Source: JACVRW01 sp963733885 (GTDB taxonomy: Bacteria > Actinomycetota > Thermoleophilia > Solirubrobacterales > Thermoleophilaceae). From it: a stretch of 64,000 nucleotides of DNA. The stretch is from contig CAVTES010000017.1 in assembly GCA_963733885.1 (NCBI GenBank), forward strand, positions 1 to 64,000. The letters run 5' to 3'. Position numbers and translations under genes: made by a program. Under the pieces are notes generated by a model. It saw only the letters and a list, made by a program, of their open reading frames with translations. It searched no databases and was not told where the DNA came from. Of this stretch, positions 8,482 to 15,263 are shown piece after piece. The stretch's first letter is position 1, and every line of letters starts with the position of its first letter.

Positions 8482-9950
8482 GACAGACGCTCCTGGGGAT
8501 AGGCGCCGAAGCAGGTTCCGCACCGACCATCGGGGAGCAGATCGCCGGGCCTCAGACAGGAGCACGGCGGCGCCTCGCCCCCCTTATCCGGCCCCGAAAA
8601 GTTAACGTCCGTCACATCCCGCTCCCCATGCGGGTTTGCGGCGATTTTCAATCCGTCACAAGCGGGTTCTTGTGACCTTTTCAAATCCGGCTCAATCCCG
8701 CTCCCAGAGCGGGTTGTGACCTTGTGACCTTTTGAAGGGGGGGAAACGGGGAGGTAGCGGCTCCACGGCGTCTCGAACTGCTCCCGCAAGTAGCCCTTGG
8801 CGGTCGTGTCGTCGTCGAACCGGACGGTCCGTGATTGCACCCCGTAGGGCTTGAGCAGCCGGGCCAGCACCCGGGCGCTGAGAGGCTTGCCGTACCAGTC
8901 TCCCCACGGCGCCTCATCGAGGTCGCGCAACATTTCGATGAGCGTCGTACTGGCGAGTCTGTCCGTGGTGCGCTCCTCGAACACGGACTTGATATCGGCG
9001 AGCAGCCGCACGCCGCTCGACTCGTCGTCAAGCTCACGGCCACCGTGCAGTTCGATCAGTGCCCGCCTCGCGCGCTCGGGCCAGTCGCCGCCGGCATGAT
9101 CGGCAATGGCCAGCAGCGGCTCAGCGGCGTCCTGCGCCCGATCGTCGAGCTCGGCGGGCAACTCTGGACGGGCACCCTCGAGCAGCGGCACGAGGCCCGG
9201 CAGCTCGTCCAGCGCCGCGCAGAGCGGCAGCGCCTCCACTTCCGCATCCCGGCGCCGGAACCGTTTCGCCTTTTCGTCGGGCGCTCGGCGCTCCAACCTG
9301 ATCGGCAGCGAGCGGTCGGCCACCGTGTCGGGCAGCTTGCCGATGCCGGCGATCGCCTTCGGGCAGTAGGTCGAGAAGTCCTTGTAGCCGATCTCGGCAC
9401 CCTGGCCGACGCAGACGGTTGACTTGCCGCCGCGGCGGTGGCCGGTGTTCAGCAACCCTCGCAACGTCTCGGCGTATTCCTTGTCGCCTTTGAACGCGGC
9501 GTCGGACTCGTCCAGCAGCAAGGTCGGGTGTTCGGCGTCGACCTTGCGGGCGAGCACCGCCGCCGTCACTCGGCCGGTCAGCCATGGACGCGCCACCAGC
9601 AACTCGAGCACCTCCAGCAGCCGGGTCTTGCCCGATCGCTTCTCGGCACTCGAGATCGACAAGTAGGGCGTCTGCTCGCTGGCCTCGAAGCAGCGAGTGT
9701 GCGCGATCCACAACGCCGCGGCGTCCGACTGCGCCGGGCTCATCACCACGAACCGGCGGACGAACCCAGACAACTCGTCGAGCAGCTCGCCCAGGTCCAC
9801 CGTGCGAGGTTCGATCGCGGCCTCGGGCGAGGGGTGGCCGTTCGACGTAGCGTCCACGGATCCGAACGCTTCGATGGTGTGGCACGTCGGACAGAGCCCT
9901 TCCGTTAGCGCCGAGGTGGTGGCGGCACAGTTGCCGCACGCCGCGCTCAT
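8478..9950 (-). CDS. DUF3631-type ATPase, putative replication protein
   Basis: The 490-residue protein has an N-terminal zinc ribbon (CGNCAATTSALTEGLCPTC), a P-loop at about residue 105-115 (SSAEKRSGKTRLLE), a Walker B-like TLLLDESDA and then the DUF3631 core with RLADIKSVF-type and RVLARLLKPYGV motifs. It ends with a second Cys4 ribbon (CSCLRPGDLL then CGTC). DUF3631 is found as the C-terminal part of mobile-element primase/helicase proteins in actinobacteria, so a role in element replication is likely. No Toprim or primase domain is visible. It overlaps both neighbours by 4 bp and belongs to one operon with them. Confidence 0.75.
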   Translation of the reverse strand: MSAACGNCAATTSALTEGLCPTCHTIEAFGSVDATSNGHPSPEAAIEPRTVDLGELLDELSGFVRRFVVMSPAQSDAAALWIAHTRCFEASEQTPYLSISSAEKRSGKTRLLEVLELLVARPWLTGRVTAAVLARKVDAEHPTLLLDESDAAFKGDKEYAETLRGLLNTGHRRGGKSTVCVGQGAEIGYKDFSTYCPKAIAGIGKLPDTVADRSLPIRLERRAPDEKAKRFRRRDAEVEALPLCAALDELPGLVPLLEGARPELPAELDDRAQDAAEPLLAIADHAGGDWPERARRALIELHGGRELDDESSGVRLLADIKSVFEERTTDRLASTTLIEMLRDLDEAPWGDWYGKPLSARVLARLLKPYGVQSRTVRFDDDTTAKGYLREQFETPWSRYLPVSPPSKGHKVTTRSGSGIEPDLKRSQEPACDGLKIAANPHGERDVTDVNFSGPDKGGEAPPCSCLRPGDLLPDGRCGTCFGAYPQERLS

Positions 9951-10129
9951 GCCGCCTCCCCGAGCTCAAGCTGGCCTTGCTCAGCCTCGTCCTCGCGCGC
10001 GAGGCGCTCAGTCTCGAGTAACGCAGACAGCGTTTGCCAGCGTTCGCGTGCCCATGCGTCAATCTCTCGCCGGCTGCTCAGGAACCAGGGGCCGCGCGGC
10101 GGTTCGACAGGCTCGAGGTGGCGCGTCAT
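9947..10129 (-). CDS. Small hypothetical protein of the element
   Basis: A 60-residue acidic protein, starting MTRHLEPVEPPRGPWFLSS, with a helical middle (REIDAWARERWQTLSALLET) and an acidic tail. The ATG at 10129 overlaps the stop of the upstream gene (ATGA) and its own stop overlaps the DUF3631 start, which supports it as a real coupled gene. I see no known domain. It may help the replication ATPase; that is a guess from position only. Confidence 0.6.
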   Translation of the reverse strand: MTRHLEPVEPPRGPWFLSSRREIDAWARERWQTLSALLETERLAREDEAEQGQLELGEAA

Positions 10130-10731
10130 GCCGCCACCTCCCGCGGGAGCGAATGGCCACAGCGGAAACACTCGCCCGGGTCGAACTCAAGGTGCCGACC
10201 GTTGCAACGGCAGGCCACGAACTCACGCAGTCGGCGTAGGTCCTCGTCGGTGATCTGGCGCATCCGCCAGAAATCGGCGGGCTGAGGGGTGGGCGGCCTA
10301 ACGTCACGCTCTCGGTCGCGGTGACGCTTGCGGCGCTGCCGGTCACGGTCAGCGTGCTGGTCGCTGCAGTACCTCGCGCGCGGGGAACGGTCTGCGGGGA
10401 TGTCTCGCCCGCAGAACTGGCAAAGGCGCCTCGCAGGCGCCTCAGGGTGTGGCTCAGGTTCTGAGGGCTCGCCGTCGTCGCCAGAGTCGCCCGACCGCGC
10501 CGAACTCCGACGAGACGAGCCGCGAACGGCCGGCCTCCCGGACCTGAGCCGGCGGTCGTGACGCTGGACGGGGCGCGTCACCAGCCCCCGGTCGCGCACG
10601 CTCACGGTGGGTCCCTGCATCCTGTCGGACTGGGCCATCGCCGCCTGTGCGGCCTCGGGGTTGAGGTGCAACTGGCTCCAATCGACCTCTGTGTCGGTTC
10701 GCTGACTAGAGGACGCCGTCTCGTCGCTCAT
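10126..10731 (-). CDS. Zinc-finger protein of the element replication operon
   Basis: The 201-residue protein begins MSDETASSSQRTDTEVDWSQ and has a basic, low-complexity middle. The C-terminal half contains two metal sites: CQFCGRDIPADRSPRARYCS, continuing to a histidine and a highly basic stretch (RQRRKRHRDRERD), and a second Cys4-like site ACRCNGRHLEFDPGECFRCG. This fits a DNA-binding accessory protein. I chose the ATG at 10731, preceded by GGGAACGA; upstream sequence in frame lacks coding character. It heads the operon 10731 to 6704. Confidence 0.65.
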   Translation of the reverse strand: MSDETASSSQRTDTEVDWSQLHLNPEAAQAAMAQSDRMQGPTVSVRDRGLVTRPVQRHDRRLRSGRPAVRGSSRRSSARSGDSGDDGEPSEPEPHPEAPARRLCQFCGRDIPADRSPRARYCSDQHADRDRQRRKRHRDRERDVRPPTPQPADFWRMRQITDEDLRRLREFVACRCNGRHLEFDPGECFRCGHSLPREVAA

Positions 10732-10992
10732 CGTTCGTTCCCTTCGGTACGACGTTGCTTGTGGCTGATCGTACTTCCCGCACCCGTCGGCTACTGGTGA
10801 TGCGCCGACCCCCCGGAGGGGGCCGACGCTCACCTAAGCAACGTCCGGGAACGAGTCGGACGACCGGTGCCGCAGGTTCTACCCCACCCCTGTCACGGGT
10901 TCTCAGCCTTGCGCTTGTAGCGGCTCCTCTTGCAGTGACGGGGATGCCGGGGAGCGTCCCCCCGGGCGCACCCCTACGCCCGCCAAGCTTCG
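10732..10992. promoter_or_regulatory. Control region with nested dyads, possible origin
   Basis: This 261-bp gap is upstream of the replication operon. It holds ACGTTGCTT (10752-10760) and its exact inverse AAGCAACGT (10836-10844). TCGTTCCC (10736) and GGGAACGA (about 10848) extend the dyad outward, and a GACCCCCC/GGAGGGGGC hairpin sits in the middle (about 10807-10822). One copy of CTGTCACGGGTTC lies at 10890. No gene is visible. The dyad could be an origin, a strong operator or a terminator. Confidence 0.45.
10890..10902 (+). repeat. 13-bp repeat CTGTCACGGGTTC, three copies in the element
   Basis: Identical copies occur at 10890-10902, 16520-16532 and 16870-16882, all inside the element. 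The first is in the control region of the replication operon, the second spans the end of the gene at 16509, and the third is about 115 bp from the right att core. They may be operator or integrase-arm sites. Confidence 0.6.
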
Positions 10993-11802
10993 CTAGGAGG
11001 CTGGATCCGTTAGCCGCTGGTCGCCAGGGTCACGCATGCGGACAACGACCGGCGGACCCATCTGCCATTGGATTTCCAGGGCCTTTACCCCAAGCTCGTC
11101 GCAGAGTTTGTACAGACCCGGGCGGTAGACGGGGTGAAACAGAGGACCCACGATGACCGCCTCCAACGCCCCCCGGATATCAATGAACTCTTCGTCCTCG
11201 GTGTCGCCTCGGACGAGGAAGCGGTATTCGGTCTCACTACTCCAGTCCCAGTCCTTTGTGAAGAAAAGGTCCCGGGGGTTGTGCTCCACGAGTGCCTCGG
11301 CAAACGCCGGGAGGTCCCGCTCGGCTTGGGGCTGATGGAGTGTCAGCCTCGGTGGTGACTCGTCCTCGCGCATATACCTCACTGGCCCGTCAATCACGTT
11401 CCGGCCCGGATCCGTCTCTAGTTGATCGTGCGCCGCCTCGATGAGACGTTGCCCGTCAAAGCAGAGGCAGATGCCTGTGTGGTTCGCTGAGTACTGCGCC
11501 CACATCCTCGCCCTGCGGGGGCCGCTGCCATATCCGTATTCGTTCTCCCAACGACTCGGCCGGTCCTCGGTCAAGCACAGTATGTGGACCGAGCCGCGCA
11601 GAAGCTCATCGAACTCTTCAATCAGTTCGAACGGACTTCGCGTGGTCAGTGGTTCATCGCCAACGAAACCCACGATGCCTGGCCAGACCGGGGCGAACTC
11701 GCGCGGATCGTTGGTCCTTGGGAGGTGGCCAAACCGGAGTCGTGCAGTCGGCAGGATGTGTTCCAGAGCCGCATCTGGCCTCGTGTAGTGGAAGAGCTTC
11801 AT
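10993..11802 (-). CDS. DUF2971 family protein, cargo gene
   Basis: The 269-residue protein matches DUF2971 in its start (MKLFHYTRPDAALEHIL, then RLRFGHLPRTNDPREF), its core MWAQYSANHTGICLCFDG and the later FFTKDWDWSSETEYRFLV. The biochemical activity of the family is not established as far as I know. Members are frequent on mobile elements. It has its own unit between the replication operon and the divergent gene at 11873, the usual place for variable cargo in small satellites. A role against phage is possible, but only from context. Confidence 0.8.
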   Translation of the reverse strand: MKLFHYTRPDAALEHILPTARLRFGHLPRTNDPREFAPVWPGIVGFVGDEPLTTRSPFELIEEFDELLRGSVHILCLTEDRPSRWENEYGYGSGPRRARMWAQYSANHTGICLCFDGQRLIEAAHDQLETDPGRNVIDGPVRYMREDESPPRLTLHQPQAERDLPAFAEALVEHNPRDLFFTKDWDWSSETEYRFLVRGDTEDEEFIDIRGALEAVIVGPLFHPVYRPGLYKLCDELGVKALEIQWQMGPPVVVRMRDPGDQRLTDPAS

Positions 11803-11859
11803 GCGTCAAATCTCGCAAACGGTTGCGGGACTAGGCTGGCCGCCGCCTGGCTAAATATG

Positions 11860-11873
11860 CGAACATGCGTTCG
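11860..11873 (+). promoter_or_regulatory. LexA-type SOS box overlapping a start codon
   Basis: CGAACATGCGTTCG matches the Gram-positive/actinobacterial LexA operator pattern CGAAC-N4-GTTCG exactly in both arms. Its last base is the first base of the GTG start at 11873. A TAAATAT hexamer-like -10 lies at 11852-11858. This predicts repression by host LexA and induction by DNA damage, probably of a leaderless transcript. Confidence 0.6.
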
Positions 11874-12247
11874 TGACCGCCCAGGGCAGCGTTTACTCCC
11901 AGTTCAAGCGGGCGCTCAAGGGAAGGAACCTGATGCTGGCCTGGACGATGGCCGCCGAACTGCCCAAGGTGCCCCTCGCAGACGGGTTGGAACTGCTGCT
12001 CCTCGCCCGGGACCTCGAGCCGGCCAGGTTCGATAGGGGCGTGCCCCGCTGGCACGCCCGGCTTTGCACCGAGCGGCGATTGTCGAGCGGTGAGGCGCAG
12101 TTGGCTCTCGCAGCTTTGATCGCGCTGCCCGGCCCGGGAGTGGAGTCCGCCGTCCAGTCTCTCGCGGCGTTGTGCGAGGCCCACGGTCTCGGGCAGGAGG
12201 TTCAGGTGCTAGAGGGCTGGCTCGCCGCTCGCGCTGAGGCTGCCTGA
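11873..12247 (+). CDS. Small hypothetical protein under a LexA-type box
   Basis: The 124-residue, mostly helical protein starts VTAQGSVYSQFKRALKGRNL and contains AAELPKVPLADGLELLLLAR and RWHARLCTERRLSSGEAQLA. I recognise no functional domain. Starting at GTG 11873 gives almost no leader because the SOS-like operator ends on the start codon. It is divergent from DUF2971 and one of only two plus-strand genes in the element. A terminator hairpin follows its stop. By position it could be the switch that starts excision or replication after damage; this is inference. Confidence 0.65.
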   Translation: MTAQGSVYSQFKRALKGRNLMLAWTMAAELPKVPLADGLELLLLARDLEPARFDRGVPRWHARLCTERRLSSGEAQLALAALIALPGPGVESAVQSLAALCEAHGLGQEVQVLEGWLAARAEAA

Positions 12248-12276
12248 TCTGAGAAGGGGCCACCATCCTCGCAAGC

Positions 12277-12303
12277 AGCGCCCTGGCTTTCGGCCGGGGC
12301 GCT
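12277..12303 (+). terminator. Terminator of the SOS-box gene
   Basis: The stem AGCGCCC/GGGCGCT continues inward with GG/CC around a CTTTCGG loop and is followed by TTTGCTGT. It lies 29 bp after the stop at 12247. Confidence 0.65.
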
Positions 12304-12391
12304 TTGCTGTGCGCTCGGGAGGGGCGGTCCGGGGCACCGCGCCACTGACGGCTAAGACATCGCTCACGTTTACGCGCTAGCTTGCAGGAAA

Positions 12392-12868
12392 GAATTTGTG
12401 CAAAGGTTTGGCTCGGAAGGCGTCCATGCTCGTATACGTGCGGGCTTCAGACAGCGAAACGTGGCATTGGTGCTTCAGCTGCTCTAGGTACCCGCGGGGC
12501 GCTGCGCAGGCGGGGGCCCTCTTCCGGACAGGCCGCCCGCGCCTCGACCTCTGCAAAAAGTGTCTCAGGATGGAACGCAGAGGGACCTGCCGCCACTGAA
12601 CCTGCCACCCTGCCCCACCCTGCCCGTGAGGGTTTGACCGCCCGGAGGGGGCCCTCGGAGGGACCCCTTCACCCCGGTCATGTTGTGCGCAGTCTCGGGG
12701 CGCTCGCAAGCTGCCACGGAGCCGGCCGCCCGCTGGCGCGTTCTTCGCCCCCAGGCGACGATCATATGCACACCTTCTCGCGAGACGGCTCGCTGCGCTT
12801 CGGGGATCACGCCCGGGGGTCCGGCTGGCGGCTCCCGGCTCCCACTTAGGCCGTCTTTGCACAATTTC
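12392..12868. repeat. 14-bp inverted repeats enclosing a small zinc-protein gene
   Basis: GAATTTGTGCAAAG at 12392-12405 is matched in inverse by CTTTGCACAATTTC at about 12855-12868 (13 of 14). The 477-bp segment holds only the 57-residue Cys4 gene at 12426. No target duplication is obvious. It may be a small mobile cassette or paired regulatory sites. Confidence 0.4.
12426..12599 (+). CDS. Small Cys4 zinc-ribbon protein
   Basis: A 57-residue protein starts MLVYVRASDSETWHWCFSCS and ends DLCKKCLRMERRGTCRH. The two CxxC pairs (WCFSC, LCKKC) and the final Cys-x-His suggest a single zinc ribbon. The WHWC-x-x-C start is a pattern I associate with small phage and mobile-element proteins. The start could also be the GTG at 12438. 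There is no clear Shine-Dalgarno, so it is a moderate call. Confidence 0.5.
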   Translation: MLVYVRASDSETWHWCFSCSRYPRGAAQAGALFRTGRPRLDLCKKCLRMERRGTCRH

Positions 12869-13051
12869 TCCGCACAAAGCGGGACTCATTGTGAGTCGCG
12901 CTACGCGCCAGATATTCGACGGCCTATGGTGCTCCCGCGAGATGGACCCCCTCCCCCAACCGGGCCGTCTTGCGACGCGGCCCGCTGCGGTTTCCCATTG
13001 GGGGTTGTGGCGACGGCGGGGGAGGGGGTCGCACCGGCGCTTCCGACTCCA
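12600..13051. other. Apparently non-coding stretch with inverted repeats
   Basis: I see no convincing gene here. It holds a perfect GACTCA-TTG-TGAGTC palindrome (12883-12897) and an inverted pair GACCCCCTCCCCC (12945-12957) and GGGGGAGGGGGTC (13018-13030), with an inner CGGGCC/GGCCCG hairpin (12961-12984). A GC-rich hairpin near 12645-12665 is also present. A structured RNA or a transfer/packaging site is possible but unproven. Confidence 0.4.
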
Positions 13052-13252
13052 GTCGCCGCTGACGACGCGCAGATTCGGCCGGTTCTGCTCCGCCTCCAAG
13101 ATCGCCGCCTGCCACTTCCCCGGCAGATCGTCGAAGGACTTGGCGTCGAGTAGCGCCTCGTGGAACTCTCGACGCTGGAGGACGCTCATCTCGGAGAGCG
13201 GCGGGTAGGCGACGACCTTTCCGACGCGGCGGCTGAGGTCGGCGCTCGCCAT
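13052..13252 (-). CDS. Small conserved-looking protein with lost 3' end
   Basis: About 67 residues look coding: MASADLSRRVGKVVAYPPLS, then MSVLQRREFHEALLDAKSFD and LPGKWQAAILEAEQNRPNL, ending near VVSGD. There is no in-frame stop there; the frame stays open to 12377 but the extra residues are Arg/Pro-rich, cross the inverted-repeat region and do not look like protein. Either the 3' end was replaced by another sequence or the gene is decaying. A shorter start, at ATG 13189, is possible. Function unknown. Confidence 0.4.
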
Positions 13253-13364
13253 TACGCGGAAGCTGACCGGACGTCCCGCCGGGGGGACGCCTACTCCCTC
13301 ACCCACGGCCTGCGTCGGGCTGTGGTTGTAGCGCGTGCTGGCTGCTGTGCCGGGCGGCAGGAAA

Positions 13365-14252
13365 CTAGGTCCGGACGCCGTAGCAGTAGACCTTGCTGGT
13401 CGCGCCGTGGGCGCCGCAGATTACGAGTACACCAGGCTGAGCCCCCGCGGTGTCGGCGACCAAGAAGGGCGGGAAGACATTGTTCCCGCTGTCAATCTCC
13501 TGCGAGGTCCCCGGCGAGACGGTAAAGCTCACGTTGCTTGTGCTGAGGCCAACGGCAATGTTCGCTCCGCCCGGCGCTCGCGTGTTGCGCACCGCGACCT
13601 CGAAGTTCGGATCGCCGTCAGTTGGCAGCGCGGTCACTGCGAAGCCCATGTCCGGAACGGCAAAGATTTGGTTTAACCCGGCCAGGGCGGCGATGCCGCT
13701 GACGATGGTGTCCGCACTGAGGAAGTCCTGTGAGCCGAAGCCACCGAGCAGGGCCGAGTTGCCCGCCTGGGTCGCGTTCGCCGCCTGAGTTGCGCTACTC
13801 GCACTGGTCGCGTGGGTCGCGGTCTCGGCAGTCGTCGCTTCTCCGGCGCGGCTGGCGAAGCCTGCTGAGGTAGCGTGATCCGCGGCCGTCGCGTGGCCGG
13901 CGTTCGTCGCGCTGCCCGCGGTAGTCGCGCTGCCCGCGGTAGTCGCGCTGCCCGCGGTCGCCGCGCTGTTGGCACGTGTCGCCGTCACCGCCGATGCGAC
14001 CCCGCGAAGCTTCGATTCGTTCACCTCGCGGCCGCTGATCGTGCTGCGCTTGAGCTTCTTCCCGGTGACGCTGTTGTTCACCAGGTCCGCGCCGTTGACC
14101 TTGACCGCCGCATAGCCCGTTCCACCCAAGGCCACGAAGAGGGCGAGATAGGCAATGACCGTGCCGTGCTTTGGGCGTCCGAGTCGCGAGCCCACCAAGC
14201 GACTATAAGCACCCCGGATAGACGGATGCAAGTCACCGATTCGGGTTGTCAT
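13365..14252 (-). CDS. Membrane-anchored repeat-rich surface-type protein
   Basis: The 295-residue protein has one N-terminal membrane segment (TVIAYLALFVALGGTGYAAV at about residue 31), a linker with GADLVNNSVTGKKLKRSTIS, then about 70 residues of short Ala/Thr/Gly/Ser repeats (AGSATT repeated) and a C-terminal domain with two cysteines near the end (VICGAHG, VYCYGV). ATG 14252 is preceded by GGAGGTGG. This family of ALGGTxYA proteins is frequent in Thermoleophilia genomes, so this may be host-derived cargo. The repeats are also visible in DNA as 18-bp units at about 13909-13965. Function unknown. Confidence 0.75.
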   Translation of the reverse strand: MTTRIGDLHPSIRGAYSRLVGSRLGRPKHGTVIAYLALFVALGGTGYAAVKVNGADLVNNSVTGKKLKRSTISGREVNESKLRGVASAVTATRANSAATAGSATTAGSATTAGSATNAGHATAADHATSAGFASRAGEATTAETATHATSASSATQAANATQAGNSALLGGFGSQDFLSADTIVSGIAALAGLNQIFAVPDMGFAVTALPTDGDPNFEVAVRNTRAPGGANIAVGLSTSNVSFTVSPGTSQEIDSGNNVFPPFLVADTAGAQPGVLVICGAHGATSKVYCYGVRT

Positions 14253-14372
14253 CCACCTCCGGGAAGGTGTCTAGGCCCGTGGATTCCAGCTATCGCACTC
14301 CTGAGCCCCTACGCGATCAGCAGTGCCCTCGAGTTTCCCCGGGTGTCCCGGGAAGATGAGACCGTGAGGTCG

Positions 14373-14639
14373 CTACGGGCCATCGATCCGCCTCGTCAAA
14401 GCCGCCGCCGACCATCGGTGGCGACGGCCCCGCCACCCCGTGGATTCCTTGGCCTCCCGAAGCGCCGCCCTCCGCTTCGCCATGGATACAAGCTTCCGCT
14501 CCCGGTTCGCCTCGTAGTACCGCCGCGACTTCGCGTTGTCGCACGCCTTGCAGAACCCCTTGTAGCCGCTGGCCTTCGTCCGATCCCGGGCGAACTCCTC
14601 GACCGGCAGCTCGGTCCCGCATTTCGAGCACGTTTTCAT
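14373..14639 (-). CDS. Cys4 zinc-finger protein, HNH-endonuclease-like
   Basis: The 88-residue protein begins MKTCSKCGTELPVEEFARDR and continues GYKGFCKACDNAKSRRYYEA before a basic helix (KLVSMAKRRAALREAK). The two CxxC pairs with FARDR spacing match the N-terminal part of many phage HNH endonuclease-like proteins, but the HNH catalytic core is not present, so it may be only the zinc-binding module. In phages such genes often lie near capsid and terminase genes, as this one does. Confidence 0.65.
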   Translation of the reverse strand: MKTCSKCGTELPVEEFARDRTKASGYKGFCKACDNAKSRRYYEANRERKLVSMAKRRAALREAKESTGWRGRRHRWSAAALTRRIDGP

Positions 14640-14750
14640 CTAGACCTCGGGGGGAGACGGGGGGAGAGCATTAGAGGGAAATCTTCTGACTGCGGGGGTC
14701 ACGTAGGCGGTTTGGGCTGGTGATTCGGAGGCCCCCCTGGTCGGGTTGAG

Positions 14751-14827
14751 GCGGGGACGGGTGCAGAGGGAGGCCACACCCGTCCCGCTTGCCTCGCTTC
14801 CCTTCGGGTGTGCCTTGGTCACCCGAA
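14751..14827 (-). terminator. Two hairpins after the capsid operon
   Basis: The first stem pairs GCGGGGACGGGTG (14751-14763) with CACCCGTCCCGC (14777-14788). The second pairs TTCGGGTG (14803-14810) with CACCCGAA (14820-14827). They lie downstream of the minus-strand genes 16352-14929. Neither has a clear T-run. Confidence 0.5.
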
Positions 14828-14928
14828 GTCCTCGTGCTTGGCGTCCGTGAGCTCTGTCGGGTCCTCGCCTCGGGCCTCCTCGCCCACTGTGTGGGGTTGG
14901 GCCGTCGGGTTGCCTGAGTGCTCCTGGG

Positions 14929-15261
14929 TCACCATTCGCCGCCGTGTTCGATCGTGAAGCCGACGCTGACGTTCCGAGGGGTGAAGCCGCAATGGCCGGG
15001 CTCGAGGGTGCCGTCCGGTGGCGGGTCGGGCGGGACGATGAGCGCGTCCCGTTCCTGCTCGGTTAGCCGTAGCCAGTCCGGCGGGACCTGGCCGGCGGGA
15101 CAGGCCACCATCCGACGCCCGTACTCGTCAAGCCGAACCAGATCAACGGGGCTGACGAGCTCGCGTGGTGGCTTGCGTTCGAGCACCTCGACTGGTTCGC
15201 CGTTGGCGGTCGGCCCGCGAAAGCCCGAGCGCATCCGCTCCAGAAGTTCAAGCGAAGCCAC
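14929..15261 (-). CDS. Hypothetical protein directly after the capsid gene
   Basis: The 110-residue protein starts VASLELLERMRSGFRGPTAN and includes VDLVRLDEYGRRMVACPAGQ and DALIVPPDPPPDGTLEPGH. The start GTG at 15261 follows the capsid stop by 2 bp, so it is co-translated with the capsid gene. Its place would suit a head-completion or decoration protein, but I recognise no such domain. Confidence 0.6.
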   Translation of the reverse strand: MASLELLERMRSGFRGPTANGEPVEVLERKPPRELVSPVDLVRLDEYGRRMVACPAGQVPPDWLRLTEQERDALIVPPDPPPDGTLEPGHCGFTPRNVSVGFTIEHGGEW

Positions 15262-15263
15262 GA

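Noticed and set aside
8641..8735. Repeated GTGACCTTTT words as iterons
   Set aside because: They lie inside the DUF3631 coding sequence, in irregular spacing, and are poorly conserved.
12377..13051. Continuation of the frame of the small gene at 13252 down to 12377
   Set aside because: Arg/Pro-rich translation, crosses inverted repeats and the opposite-strand zinc-protein gene; not protein-like.
13909..13965. Tandem 18-bp repeats as a CRISPR array
   Set aside because: They have no spacers and are codons of the AGSATT protein repeats.
14640..14822. 60-codon open frame ending one base before the Cys4 gene
   Set aside because: It crosses two terminator-like hairpins and has no Shine-Dalgarno or protein-like pattern.
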